A DNA stretch of 64,000 nt from CAYPNF01 sp964411985. GTDB taxonomy: Bacteria > Verrucomicrobiota > Verrucomicrobiia > Limisphaerales > J093. The first letter of the stretch is position 1. Each line of letters opens with the position of its first letter. Positions 8,156-16,863 of this stretch are shown here, piece by piece. The stretch lies in contig CAYPNF010000042.1 in the NCBI GenBank assembly GCA_964411985.1, positions 11,461 to 75,460 on the forward strand, given 5' to 3'. Both the position numbers and the translations under genes were made by a program. The notes below the pieces were generated by a model. The model was not told the DNA's origin. It worked only from the letters and a program-made list of their open reading frames with translations, and ran no database searches.

Positions 8156-9664
8156 ATGAAACTACCCCCTAATACTGCAGCGGTTGTCGCTGTCCTTCTG
8201 GGCGGCCTGCTCCAGCCCGATGTCGCTGCCGGAATCTCACCCTCGAATTGGCCACAGTTTCGCGGCCCGAACGGGTCGGGCTTGGCTCCGGACGACAAGC
8301 CCGCACCGGTGGTATTTGGCCCGGACAAGAACCAACTGTGGCGTACGGATCTGGCAACTGGGCACTCCTCGCCCTGCATTTGGGGTAACCGGATCTTCCT
8401 CACGTGCTTGGATGAGACGAGCCAGAAGTTGGAAACGGTATGCCTGGATCGGGCGAACGGCAAAGTCCTTTGGCGGGTTGCCGCTCCCGGAATGGAATTG
8501 GAGAAAGGGTTGCACAGCTTCAGCAGTCACGCTTCTTCGACGCCGGCAACGGATGGCAAACGGGTCTACGTCTATTTTGGCGCCTACGGAGTGGCGGCCT
8601 ATGATTTTACCGGGAAAGTGATCTGGACCCGGCCGTTGCCCACCCCTCCCACCAAGTACGGCACAGCCAGTTCGCCGATTGTACACCGTGGTCTGGTGCT
8701 ATTGCAGCGGGACGGAAACAGCACCAATTCCCAGATCCTGGCACTGAACCCAAAGAACGGTCAGACGACCTGGGCGGCGAATCGCCCCCTCCACGCGGAG
8801 AGTTTCTCCACGCCGATGATTTGGACCCACGACGGAGTGGAGGAGTTGATCACCGTTGGAAACGGGCGTTTGGATGCCTACCATGCGCGCACTGGCAAGG
8901 AGCGCTGGTGGACACCTGGTTTGACATTCCAACCGATCACGGTGGCCGTAGCTGGCGAAGGGCTGCTCTTCGCCGGCTCCTCTGGCACAGGCAGTGAAAG
9001 CGAGCCGATCGATTTGCCGAGCTGGGCGAACCTGCTCAAGCAAATGGATCGAAATGAGGACGGGCAGTTATCCAAAGACGAGGTCCCCCAGGATGCCGCG
9101 GTTCAACTGCGCAAGGAAGTGCCCAAGGAGACGCCGGGAAACATGCTCAGCTACCAGATGCTGTTTTTCGCGTTCTTCGACGCCAATAAAGATGGAATCT
9201 TCACGAAGAACGAGTGGTCTGGGCTGGAACAGTTCATGGTCAAAAACCGGAACAATATGATGGCGATTCGCCCGGGAGGCAGCAGCAACATCTCGGCCAG
9301 CCATGTCCAGTGGAAGAGCACGGTCGGGATCTCCGAAATGCCCTCACCCCTTTATTACCGGGGACGGGTCTACTTTGTTAAGGACGGAGGCATGCTGACC
9401 AGCTACGACGCGAAGAGCGGAAAGGTGGTACTCGATCGCGAGCGACTGGGTACGGCCAGCCAATTCGTGGCTTCTCCCGTGGCCGCGGGCGGGAATATCT
9501 ACGCAGCCTCGGTACCGGGAAAGGTAGCCGTCGTCCGCGCAGCGGATCGACTGGAGGTTTTGTCCCTCAATGACCTCGGGGAGGGGATTACGGCTACACC
9601 CGCGGTGGTGGAGGGCAAAATCTACATCCGTACCGCCAAGCACCTTTGGGCATTTGGCGAGTGA
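8156..9664 (+). CDS. PQQ-like beta-propeller protein with two EF-hand motifs
   Basis: 502 aa with a signal peptide (residues 1-25, ending VAAG). The mature start NWPQFRGPNGSG and repeated units of the type VLWRVAAPG, GKVIWTRPLP, GKERWWTPG are the W-docking blades of the PQQ_2 propeller seen in many Planctomycetes and Verrucomicrobia secreted proteins. These usually lack bound PQQ and a defined enzymatic role. Inserted between blades are two calcium-binding loops: DRNEDGQLSKDE at residues 298-309 and DANKDGIFTKNE at 342-353, both with the expected D-x-N/D-x-D-G spacing. Propeller sequence resumes afterwards (SAKSGKVVL-like blades) to the C-terminus, so the EF-hands are nested within the propeller. 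Likely periplasmic or surface. No partner gene is adjacent. Confidence 0.9.
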   Translation: MKLPPNTAAVVAVLLGGLLQPDVAAGISPSNWPQFRGPNGSGLAPDDKPAPVVFGPDKNQLWRTDLATGHSSPCIWGNRIFLTCLDETSQKLETVCLDRANGKVLWRVAAPGMELEKGLHSFSSHASSTPATDGKRVYVYFGAYGVAAYDFTGKVIWTRPLPTPPTKYGTASSPIVHRGLVLLQRDGNSTNSQILALNPKNGQTTWAANRPLHAESFSTPMIWTHDGVEELITVGNGRLDAYHARTGKERWWTPGLTFQPITVAVAGEGLLFAGSSGTGSESEPIDLPSWANLLKQMDRNEDGQLSKDEVPQDAAVQLRKEVPKETPGNMLSYQMLFFAFFDANKDGIFTKNEWSGLEQFMVKNRNNMMAIRPGGSSNISASHVQWKSTVGISEMPSPLYYRGRVYFVKDGGMLTSYDAKSGKVVLDRERLGTASQFVASPVAAGGNIYAASVPGKVAVVRAADRLEVLSLNDLGEGITATPAVVEGKIYIRTAKHLWAFGE

Positions 9665-9755
9665 CACCCGCAGATTGGGCTCATGTGGGCCCAGGATATT
9701 GAATAGCCAGAAGGGGCCTCGCTTGGGACTGATCCACCGAACGATGGCGCCCCCG

Positions 9756-10280
9756 TCACTTGCCAGGTGCCAAGGCAATCAGACGTTGGCGTAGCTCGGA
9801 GAGCCCAGGCGCGCCCTGGTAACGCTCGCGGACTTCGCCGTTGTGGAAGACGATGACCGTGGGAATCGCCTCAATAGAGTAGGATTTGGCCAGATCAGGC
9901 GATTGGTCGACGTTGATTTTCACAAACCGAGCCCTTCCTTGAAGTTCTTTCGCGAGTGACTCCAACTGCGGTGCGAGTTTCTTACAGGGCCCACACCAGG
10001 TCGCGTAGAAATCAGCCACCACCGGCACTTTGGCATCCTTGAGCTCGGACGAGAGACCTGCCGCGTCGACTCGCTGGACTTGGGGACTGGACGCATCCAT
10101 CTCGGCGCTGGAGACGCTCGGGCCGGATGAGTAAGCAAAGAAGGCACCGAAGAGTCCGCCAAAAAGAGCTCCGCGCCACCAAGTTGCGGTGAGGGGGCAG
10201 GCACCAGAGGTGCATTTGCCAAAGTAACCCAACGCGGCCCCGATCCCCGCCCCAACCAGGATGGTCAGTAAAAGTTTCAT
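9756..10280 (-). CDS. Membrane-anchored thioredoxin-fold protein with an N-terminal DUF6132-like segment
   Basis: 174 aa from the ATG at 10280; a GTG two codons upstream is possible. Residues 1-52 contain two hydrophobic helices joined by GKCTSGACPL, a Cys-x4-Cys-Pro loop like the one in the small DUF6132 membrane family. The thioredoxin domain follows (about 68-174) with active site WCGPC at 95-99, the cis-proline region EAIPTVIVF and the final helix. The active site would face one side of the membrane and exchange disulfides with a partner. No thiol-dependent client is adjacent, although a cytochrome c maturation cluster lies far downstream. Domain calls are firm; the physiological partner is unknown. 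Confidence 0.88.
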   Translation of the reverse strand: MKLLLTILVGAGIGAALGYFGKCTSGACPLTATWWRGALFGGLFGAFFAYSSGPSVSSAEMDASSPQVQRVDAAGLSSELKDAKVPVVADFYATWCGPCKKLAPQLESLAKELQGRARFVKINVDQSPDLAKSYSIEAIPTVIVFHNGEVRERYQGAPGLSELRQRLIALAPGK

Positions 10281-10411
10281 CGTCACTGGTGCAATAGATC
10301 CGCCAAGGCCAAAAAAGTTACAGCTTGAAGCTGGGGTGCCCAGGGCGGAACCGCTGGACTGGGCTTGACTCGGTTTCAGTGAATGTCGAAGCTCGCCGGC
10401 ACCAGCACATC

Positions 10412-11854
10412 ATGAGCCAGCCGATTCAGTCACCTCTGGGAGGGCTTCTCCGGGCCTTTCAGGATCTGAAGCCTTTGCCCATCGCCCTGTGGATTGTGAT
10501 TGGGGCGTTCGTGGTGGATACGCTCTCCTACTTCGGGATCCTGACGCTCATGACCACGTCGGTATCAAGCGACTTGAAGTGGGGGGATGGGAAGGCCGGG
10601 CTAGTAGTGTCGGCGTTCACGATGCTGGTCACGCTGTTCATGCTGGGGGTGGGGAGTTATGCGGAAGGGTTTGGGCTTCGCAAAGCCATTGTCTGGGGCC
10701 TGATCCTGGGCTTGGCAGGAAGAATCCTCTACTCACTGGCCCCCAACGCAGGCGGTGGATGGGTGGCGGGCTTCGCACTCCTGGGCGGACTTCTGTTGGT
10801 GGCCCTCTCCTCAGGAGTGCTGCAACCGGTTTGCTATAGCGGCGTCAAGCAGTACACCGACGCGAAGACCAGTTCGATGGGTTACGCCCTCATCTACGCC
10901 ATCATGAACCTGGGAATCGTCGTGATCGGCGCCGTCTCCTCCTGGATCCGTCCTGGCGTCCAAGGGGTACTCGACAAGGTCCCGGAGAAAGTGGCCGCGG
11001 CGGATCCGGTAGTTCGGTCACTGGCAGACATCTCATTGTCAGGGGTCCAGGCGGTCAACTGGGTTTGTGCGGGAGTGGAGCTGGTGGTGCTAGCCGCCTT
11101 CATGGTCTTCTTCACCCGCCGTGTGGAAACCGCCAAGCTCCGTCCGGAAGCGATCCACCCTGCGGGAACCGATGCGGGAACGCCCCTGGGAGCACGGATG
11201 AAGACGTACTTCGCCGATGGCCCCTTCTCGAATCCCCGGTTTCTCTTTTTCATCTTCATGCTGTTGCCGGTCCGAACCCTCTTCGCCCACCAGTGGCTCA
11301 CCATGCCCCAGTATATCTTGCGGGTCTATGAGCAGAGTGTGGCAGACCGGATGGAATGGCTCGTGAATTGGACCAATCCCTTAATCATCTTCTTTGGGGT
11401 GCCTCTCCTCACCGCACTGACCCGGCGGGTGCATGTCTACAAGATGATGGTGATTGGCTCGCTGGTTTCCGCTGCCCCGACCTTCCTGTTGGCTCTCAAG
11501 CCCAGCCTCACGCTCCTGCTCATCTACTTCGTCGTCTTCTCCATCGGCGAAGCCTTGTGGTCCGCCCGCTTCCTCGAATATGCGTCCGAGCTGGCTCCTC
11601 CGGGACGGATCTCCCAATACATGGGCTTGGCCCAAATCCCGTGGTTGCTTGCCAAGGGCACGACGGGACTCTATTCAGGGTGGGTCCTGGCTCATTACTG
11701 CCCCCAAGACATGCCGCGCGAATCGCTGAACACCGGTGGCATGTGGATTCTTTACGGTTGCATCGCGATGCTCTCCCCCGTTGGGCTCTGGCTGGCTCGA
11801 AAGTGGGTGATGGTGGGCATGGATCCGGGCAAGCCGCCGCAGCCGGCGAACTGA
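10412..11854 (+). CDS. Major facilitator superfamily transporter (POT/PTR-like)
   Basis: The ATG at 10412 gives 480 aa; longer in-frame starts (from a TTG at 10325) add a non-hydrophobic tail that looks like untranslated sequence. The protein has about 12 hydrophobic helices. The first two-helix block (FVVDTLSYFGILTLMTT) and the loop GSYAEGFGLRKAIVWG match an MFS fold of the POT type, with a charged cytoplasmic loop near residues 225-260. POT carriers move peptides or related solutes with protons, but the ExxERFxYY signature is not clear, so substrate is open. A DUF5009 gene follows 65 bp downstream on the same strand and may be co-transcribed. Confidence 0.8.
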   Translation: MSQPIQSPLGGLLRAFQDLKPLPIALWIVIGAFVVDTLSYFGILTLMTTSVSSDLKWGDGKAGLVVSAFTMLVTLFMLGVGSYAEGFGLRKAIVWGLILGLAGRILYSLAPNAGGGWVAGFALLGGLLLVALSSGVLQPVCYSGVKQYTDAKTSSMGYALIYAIMNLGIVVIGAVSSWIRPGVQGVLDKVPEKVAAADPVVRSLADISLSGVQAVNWVCAGVELVVLAAFMVFFTRRVETAKLRPEAIHPAGTDAGTPLGARMKTYFADGPFSNPRFLFFIFMLLPVRTLFAHQWLTMPQYILRVYEQSVADRMEWLVNWTNPLIIFFGVPLLTALTRRVHVYKMMVIGSLVSAAPTFLLALKPSLTLLLIYFVVFSIGEALWSARFLEYASELAPPGRISQYMGLAQIPWLLAKGTTGLYSGWVLAHYCPQDMPRESLNTGGMWILYGCIAMLSPVGLWLARKWVMVGMDPGKPPQPAN

Positions 11855-11919
11855 GCACGGATGATGAGATCGCAATCCCCGTCTTGAGCAAGTAGAAGAC
11901 CTTTTTAGAGAACAACCCT

Positions 11920-13131
11920 ATGAGCGCAGAAATAGTGGCCTCAACGGAGTCGTCCGCAAAACCCCAGATCCGACTCAGCTCCGTGGATGCGTACCGAGGC
12001 ATGGTGATGCTCCTGATGATGGGGGAGGTCTTGCGTTTCGGCGCCGTGTCCTCGGCACTACCGGATAGCGGCTTCTGGAGCTTCCTCGCCCACCACCAGG
12101 AGCACGTCGATTGGATTGGCTGTTCCTTGCACGACCTGATCCAGCCTTCCTTCTCCTTCCTCGTGGGCGTGGCTCTCCCGTTCTCCATCGCCAATCGGGC
12201 TGCCCGCGGTCAAGGAGGCTTTGGGATGACCCTCCATGCCTTCTGGCGAGCCATGCTTCTGATCCTGCTCGGAATCTTCCTGCGTTCGGTGGGGCAGAAG
12301 CAAACCAACTTCACCTTCGAAGATACCCTGACGCAAATCGGTTTGGGCTATGGCTTCCTCTTTCTGCTCGGGTTCCGCTCCATGCGCTGGCAGTGGGTAT
12401 CGCTCGCGGTCATCCTGATCGGTTACTGGGCAGCGTTCGCCTTGTACCCCGCGCCTGGCAAAGACTTCGATTACGCCGCGTTTGGGGTGGCCAAAGACTG
12501 GCCTCACTTGATGGACGGCTTTCCATCGCACTGGAACAAGAACAGCAATCTGGCATGGGCGTTTGACCGTTGGTTTCTGAATCTCTTCCCGCGTGAAAAG
12601 CTCTTTACCTTCAATGGCGGAGGATATGCCACGCTGAGTTTCATTCCCACCCTTGGCACCATGATCCTGGGGCTGATTGCTGGAGGGGTGCTCCGGGACG
12701 AGCGGACGCCGATGGCCAAGGTTCGCTGGCTGGTGGTGGCGGGGCTGGCCTGCCTGGGTGCCGGCTGGCTCCTGGGAGCCTTGGGGATCTGCCCCGTGGT
12801 GAAACGCATCTGGACTCCCTCCTGGACGCTCTTCAGCGGGGGATGGTGTTTCCTCTTCCTCGCGGCATACTATTACGTCATTGAAATTCTGCGGCTCAAG
12901 TTCTGGTCATTCCCCCTCCTGGTGGTAGGGGCCAATTCGATTGCCGCCTATTGCATGAGTCACCTCTTTGACAATTTCATCCACCGAGGATTGACCACCC
13001 ATTTTGGCGCGGGATTGTTTCGCATGCTGGGGACTCCGTATGAACCACTGCTCCATGGTGCCGCTGTGCTGCTGGTGCTCTGGCTCATCTTGTTCTGGAT
13101 GTATCGAAGGAAGATCTTCCTGAAGATTTGA
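11920..13131 (+). CDS. DUF5009 / heparan-alpha-glucosaminide acetyltransferase-like membrane protein
   Basis: 403 aa with about 10 TM helices. The start RLSSVDAYRGMVMLLMMGEV is the typical first helix of the DUF5009/DUF1624 (COG4299) group, related to the human lysosomal enzyme HGSNAT, which passes an acetyl group from cytoplasmic acetyl-CoA to an amino sugar across the membrane. A conserved HxxxCSLHDLIQPSFSF-like segment follows at about residues 60-85, containing the histidines usually implicated in acyl transfer. The end (YRRKIFLKI) is the standard short basic tail. The gene follows an MFS transporter, so a role in uptake or modification of a sugar is plausible but not shown. Confidence 0.85.
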   Translation: MSAEIVASTESSAKPQIRLSSVDAYRGMVMLLMMGEVLRFGAVSSALPDSGFWSFLAHHQEHVDWIGCSLHDLIQPSFSFLVGVALPFSIANRAARGQGGFGMTLHAFWRAMLLILLGIFLRSVGQKQTNFTFEDTLTQIGLGYGFLFLLGFRSMRWQWVSLAVILIGYWAAFALYPAPGKDFDYAAFGVAKDWPHLMDGFPSHWNKNSNLAWAFDRWFLNLFPREKLFTFNGGGYATLSFIPTLGTMILGLIAGGVLRDERTPMAKVRWLVVAGLACLGAGWLLGALGICPVVKRIWTPSWTLFSGGWCFLFLAAYYYVIEILRLKFWSFPLLVVGANSIAAYCMSHLFDNFIHRGLTTHFGAGLFRMLGTPYEPLLHGAAVLLVLWLILFWMYRRKIFLKI

Positions 13132-13204
13132 GGAAGCGGAGAGTCGGATCCCCTTCGGAGAACTTGACGTGAGGGCGTCTCTCGGAGTGAATGGGCTGCA
13201 GCAT

Positions 13205-13876
13205 ATGAAATCGCCCAGGTTCGGAAAATGGATCGGAATTATCACTTTTATGGTTTGTGCGGGGGCAACTGCTCTCCCAGACCTGCTCGGGGGGGAGGAA
13301 ACGGAAATCCAGAAGAAACAGGCGGAAGTGGACCGGCTCCAGCAGGAGCTTGATCGGGCCCAGTCAGAGCTGGAGGAGGTGCGAAAAGAGAATGATCGGC
13401 TCAAGAAAGCGCGCCCAGCGCCAGCCCGCCCCGCTGCCCCGGAAAAACCCGCCGTAAAGGAACTCCCAGCGCTCGCGAGTCTGCCACCGTTGGCTGAAGG
13501 GGAAGTCCTGGAATCTGCCACTCTGGCATCCTATTTTCAGCAGGATCCCGCTGGCGCCGAATCCCGGTTCCTAAAGAAGAAGCTGCGGGTCAAGGGGCTC
13601 ATCTCCCGTTTCCACGTGAACCCCATCGGCCGTTCGTACGTCATCGCTCTGGTGGCCCCCGACCAGACTCCCGAAGTGTCCTGCCGTTTTGACCATCAAC
13701 AAGAGTGGAAAGCTGTCTACACCAAGCGCGAAGGGCGCGTCCTCGTTGCCAAGTTGGGAGAGAAAAACGAGCTGCTGCTCGGGGAATTAGGATCTCCCCT
13801 CATCGTCGAAGGAGTGTGTACAGGGGTGAAAGAGGATTCCTTGGTGCTCAAGAACTGCCGGGTCGCAGGGAATTAG
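13205..13876 (+). CDS. Exported coiled-coil protein with tRNA_anti-like OB-fold domain
   Basis: The ATG at 13205 is preferred over the GTG at 13169 because it begins directly with a signal peptide (RFGKWIGIITFMVCAGATA). The mature protein (223 codons in all) opens with a heptad-patterned coiled coil (KQAEVDRLQQELDRAQSEL), then an Ala/Pro-rich linker, then a domain of about 130 residues with LASYFQQDPAGAESRFLKKK and VKGLISRF. This matches the tRNA_anti-like OB-fold family, whose members are secreted or membrane proteins of unknown function (bacterial cousins of the nucleic-acid-binding fold, not shown to bind RNA). It is a single gene between DUF5009 and a cupin gene. Confidence 0.8.
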   Translation: MKSPRFGKWIGIITFMVCAGATALPDLLGGEETEIQKKQAEVDRLQQELDRAQSELEEVRKENDRLKKARPAPARPAAPEKPAVKELPALASLPPLAEGEVLESATLASYFQQDPAGAESRFLKKKLRVKGLISRFHVNPIGRSYVIALVAPDQTPEVSCRFDHQQEWKAVYTKREGRVLVAKLGEKNELLLGELGSPLIVEGVCTGVKEDSLVLKNCRVAGN

Positions 13877-13962
13877 TCGGGTGTTACGAATCCGCCGCAA
13901 AGCTCGCCGATTGTTTGATTTTGATCAAGCTGGTGCGAGACTATTGGTTGTAAGGTGATGCT

Positions 13963-14298
13963 ATGTCGACGAAAGCAAAAGGTCTGAAACCGGCGCAGGT
14001 GGCCCGAATCCAGGAGTTCGTGGAGTACCAGGAAGGCGCCATTGTGAGTCGGGAAGTCATAAAGAAGCCAGTAGGAACGGTTACGCTGTTCGCGTTCGAC
14101 GAAGGCCAGGGGCTGAGTGAGCACACCGCTCCTTTCGATGCGTTGGTCCAGATTCTGGAGGGAGAATGCGAAATCCTGATCTCGGGGAAGCCTCACCGAC
14201 CCCAAGCCGGGGAGATGCTCCTGCTACCCGCTCACGAGCCTCATGCCGTGCGGGCGGAAAAGCGGTTCAAGATGTTGCTGACGATGATTCGGGCTTAG
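13963..14298 (+). CDS. Small cupin-domain protein
   Basis: 111 aa. A single cupin barrel is visible: motif 1 is degenerate around SEHTAPFDALVQILEGECEI (one metal-ligand histidine followed by the conserved LEGE turn) and motif 2 is PQAGEMLLLPAHEPHAV. The N-terminal EYQEGAIVSREVIKKP is typical of short stand-alone cupins that bind a metal and sense or convert a small molecule; no substrate can be named. The last 32 bp overlap the end of a convergent response-regulator gene, so both reading frames run through 14267-14298. Confidence 0.88.
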   Translation: MSTKAKGLKPAQVARIQEFVEYQEGAIVSREVIKKPVGTVTLFAFDEGQGLSEHTAPFDALVQILEGECEILISGKPHRPQAGEMLLLPAHEPHAVRAEKRFKMLLTMIRA

Positions 14299-15115
14299 GT
14301 TCGACAGTGCTTTCCGGAGCGGTTGGCTCCGCAGTCGGGGTGGTTGCAGGAGCGGTTGGTACAGGTGCAGGTGCGGGTGCGGGTGCCGGCAGATCGGCCG
14401 CAAGCTTCTCCTGAACATGGCGCAATCCCTCCAACTCCCGGTGCATCAGATCAGCCCCTGGCAAATCGTAAACTCGACCGTCATACTGCTTGAGGCTCCG
14501 AGCGGCCAAGGTAGCGAAACGCTTTATTCCCAGCGGTCTACAGATACCATCGACTTTCTGCAAAGCGGACTTGGTGCCCGGCTCGTCAAAGCGGGCAACG
14601 GATTGCTCCGCGCTTCCCAGCAGCCCCGCAAGCTGACCCAGTACCTCGTCGAGCATCCGCACGTATTCAGGCAGATCCAAAGCCAGCCTCTCCCTCACCT
14701 CACTGACCGGTGCCAGCGAGGGAACATCGCATCCGAAGAGGGCCTGACGCAGCGCACCGAGGGTCTTTTCCTGATCGTAGGGTTTCAGGAGGTAGGCCTG
14801 AATCCGGAGCTTTGCCAAGGCCATGATGGTCTCGCGTGTCCGAACCCCGGTCGTCATGATGACCTTCAAGGAAGCCCCCTGAGGCTGGGCGCGGACTCGC
14901 TGAAGAAGCTCGGCACCATCGAGTTTAGGCATCTGGATGTCGAGAAGCGCGAGATCCGGAGGGGGATTCGTCTTGAGATGCTCCCACGCAGCCAGACCAT
15001 CCTCCAGTTCCACCACCTGCCACCCGGGTTCCAGACCCAAGATGCCTTTGAGGGTTTCCCGTGAGATCACGTCGTCGTCTACTAGAAGCAATCGCATACC
15101 TTGAACTGGGCTCAT
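14267..15115 (-). CDS. Response regulator with a non-DNA-binding helical output domain
   Basis: The ATG at 15115 gives 282 aa; an upstream TTG at 15181 is less likely. Residues ~6-120 are a receiver domain: acidic pocket LLVDDD, phospho-acceptor aspartate in LALLDIQMP, Thr in VIMTTG and Lys in LLKPYD. The output half (about 130-245) is all-helical and resembles a histidine phosphotransfer bundle, but the segment where the phosphorylatable His would sit reads KVDGICRPLGIKRF, without a histidine. The end is a Pro/Ala/Thr-rich tail. It probably acts through protein-protein contacts. No kinase is adjacent; a divergent sigma-factor gene starts 100 bp away. Confidence 0.85.
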   Translation of the reverse strand: MSPVQGMRLLLVDDDVISRETLKGILGLEPGWQVVELEDGLAAWEHLKTNPPPDLALLDIQMPKLDGAELLQRVRAQPQGASLKVIMTTGVRTRETIMALAKLRIQAYLLKPYDQEKTLGALRQALFGCDVPSLAPVSEVRERLALDLPEYVRMLDEVLGQLAGLLGSAEQSVARFDEPGTKSALQKVDGICRPLGIKRFATLAARSLKQYDGRVYDLPGADLMHRELEGLRHVQEKLAADLPAPAPAPAPVPTAPATTPTAEPTAPESTVEPKPESSSATS

Positions 15116-15217
15116 CTTTGGCGATCCTTCGCACTTGCGCAACCCAGAAAACCGAGACAAATGGCGGTGCGATTTGTCCAATTTGCGGAGTGGACACGAC
15201 TAACGGTATAGGAAGCT

Positions 15218-15787
15218 ATGGACACGCAACTGTTGGAACAGGCCCGCCGAGGGAACCGAGACGCTGCCGAGCGGCTGATCAGACTCCACTATCAGACGCT
15301 CTACGCGTTTCTGCGACGGTTGGCGGGCACGGATGCGGACGCAGCGGACCTTACCCAGCGATCCTTTGCCAGAATATGGAAGGCGCTCCCTACCTTTGCC
15401 GGGAAATCCTCGGTCTCCACCTGGATGCACGGCATCGCGTATCACACTTATGTGGATTGGCTTAGATCCAATCACAAGACAGAATCCCGAGACGATTGCT
15501 GGTGGTGCTCTTGTGCAGATCCACACCCCTCCCCTTCGGAGGAAGCCGCCAGCTCGGATCTTGCGGCGGCCGTCTTCGGAGCGGTGGACCGGCTCGAACC
15601 GGCCCTCCGTGCCGCAGTGCATCTACGGTACTATCAGGGGCTGAAGCTGGAGGAAGTCGCCGCAGTGTTGGAAGTGTCGGGGAGCACCGTAAAGAACCGT
15701 TTGAGTGAGGCCTTGAACGCGCTCCAAGTCCACTTTTCCGAGGAAGCCCCCATAGTTCCTTCTCCCTCTGGACGCAGAACTCTATGA
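15218..15787 (+). CDS. ECF-type RNA polymerase sigma factor
   Basis: 189 aa with the two-domain ECF layout: region 2 (about residues 18-85: RLIRLHYQTLYAFLRR, DLTQRSFARIWKAL, STWMHGIAYHTYVDWLR) and region 4 (about 115-175: VHLRYYQGLKLEEVAAVLEV, then STVKNRLSEAL). It is the first gene of a three-gene run whose neighbours overlap by 4 bp each (ATGA junctions). The next gene product has a short N-terminal segment and a TM helix and could be its membrane-bound regulator. The target promoters are unknown. Confidence 0.93.
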   Translation: MDTQLLEQARRGNRDAAERLIRLHYQTLYAFLRRLAGTDADAADLTQRSFARIWKALPTFAGKSSVSTWMHGIAYHTYVDWLRSNHKTESRDDCWWCSCADPHPSPSEEAASSDLAAAVFGAVDRLEPALRAAVHLRYYQGLKLEEVAAVLEVSGSTVKNRLSEALNALQVHFSEEAPIVPSPSGRRTL

Positions 15788-16863
15788 AACTCAACGATCA
15801 AGAACTGGAACAACTGCTCAGGAAGTCTCCGAAGCCGGAACCGCCGGCGGGGTTGCTCACGAACCTGATCCAAGGGATTCACCTGGACGCCGCGCCGGAG
15901 GAGGACAATCGGCAATCATCCACCCATGGAGGTCTTATGAATCAAAATGAGAGTATCCGCCCGAGTCGTTGGCTGAATTCCTGGTGGCCGATGGCGGTCG
16001 CCGCCGGTCTGACCTTGGCCTGTCTGGCCCTGGTGGCTTACCAGCAAATCGAAATACGCAAGCTGCAGGAATCGGTCACCGCGTTGCGCACCCAGCAAGC
16101 CACCCCAACCAAAGCCACCCCCGAACCGGCCAGCAACCCACCGGCGCTGTCGGATCGCCAGGACCTGGAGCGTTTGCGCAGGGCCGTGGACGAATTGCGA
16201 GAGGCGGGAAATCGCAAAGTGGCCCTGCAACAAGAGAATTCGCAGATGCGAAAGGTGCTGGATGACGCAGCCCTCGACGCCCGCGCAACGGAACAACCCG
16301 CTGAAGGGGCTTTCGAGAAGTCCAAGCGTATCCAATGCATTAACAATCTGAAGCAACTGGGCCTCGCCGCGCGTGTCTGGTCGACCGATAATGGCGATGT
16401 TTATCCCCCCAGCTTCCTTTCGATGAGTAACGAGCTTTCAAATACCAAGGTCCTCGTCTGTCCCTCCGAAACAGGACGAACGGCTGCGACAGACTGGGCC
16501 TCGTTCACCATGGCGAATTGCAGCTACGAGTACTTGTCCCCCAATGCCCCCGAGACCGAGCCGCAGCGGGTACTGTTTCGGTGCCGATTGCACAATGCTG
16601 TCACGCTCTGCGACGGAAGCGTGCAGAGCCTGCAGTCGGGGCCCAACTCAACCCAAGTGGTGGTTCGAAATGGGGTTCCCTACCTGGAATCCCCCAGCCC
16701 TCTTGCTGTAATGTCGGAAGCCATGAGGAAACGATACGGTCTCCCGGCGGAGGGGACGACTCCAGGAAACCAACCGGCCACGGACCCGCGGCTGATGGAG
16801 CGCTACGGGCTCTTGCCCGCCAACACCAACCCCGCACCTGAACCGGTTACGGAGGGAAAATGA
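15784..16863 (+). CDS. Single-pass membrane protein with coiled coil and pseudopilin-like ectodomain, probable anti-sigma partner
   Basis: 359 aa, overlapping the sigma gene by 4 bp. Residues 1-50 are a short cytoplasmic part (LNDQELEQLLRKSPKPEPP), a TM helix lies near 62-82, and a coiled coil runs about 83-170. From residue ~180 there is a block of the pseudopilin / DUF1559 type: KRIQCINNLKQLGLAARVW, STDNGDVYPPSF, a VCPSE motif and a late HNAVTLCDGS segment like the H-x9-DG ending of these proteins. The N-terminal prepilin methylation helix is absent, so it is not a pilin. Position next to the sigma gene and single-pass topology suggest a transmembrane anti-sigma factor sensing something outside; this is inference. 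Confidence 0.75.
   Translation: MKLNDQELEQLLRKSPKPEPPAGLLTNLIQGIHLDAAPEEDNRQSSTHGGLMNQNESIRPSRWLNSWWPMAVAAGLTLACLALVAYQQIEIRKLQESVTALRTQQATPTKATPEPASNPPALSDRQDLERLRRAVDELREAGNRKVALQQENSQMRKVLDDAALDARATEQPAEGAFEKSKRIQCINNLKQLGLAARVWSTDNGDVYPPSFLSMSNELSNTKVLVCPSETGRTAATDWASFTMANCSYEYLSPNAPETEPQRVLFRCRLHNAVTLCDGSVQSLQSGPNSTQVVVRNGVPYLESPSPLAVMSEAMRKRYGLPAEGTTPGNQPATDPRLMERYGLLPANTNPAPEPVTEGK

Noticed and set aside
9665..9755. Weak inverted repeat after the PQQ gene as terminator
   Set aside because: Stem only about 5 bp and no T run.
15116..15181. Upstream TTG start for the response regulator
   Set aside because: The added residues precede the receiver domain without any motif; the ATG at 15115 is sufficient.
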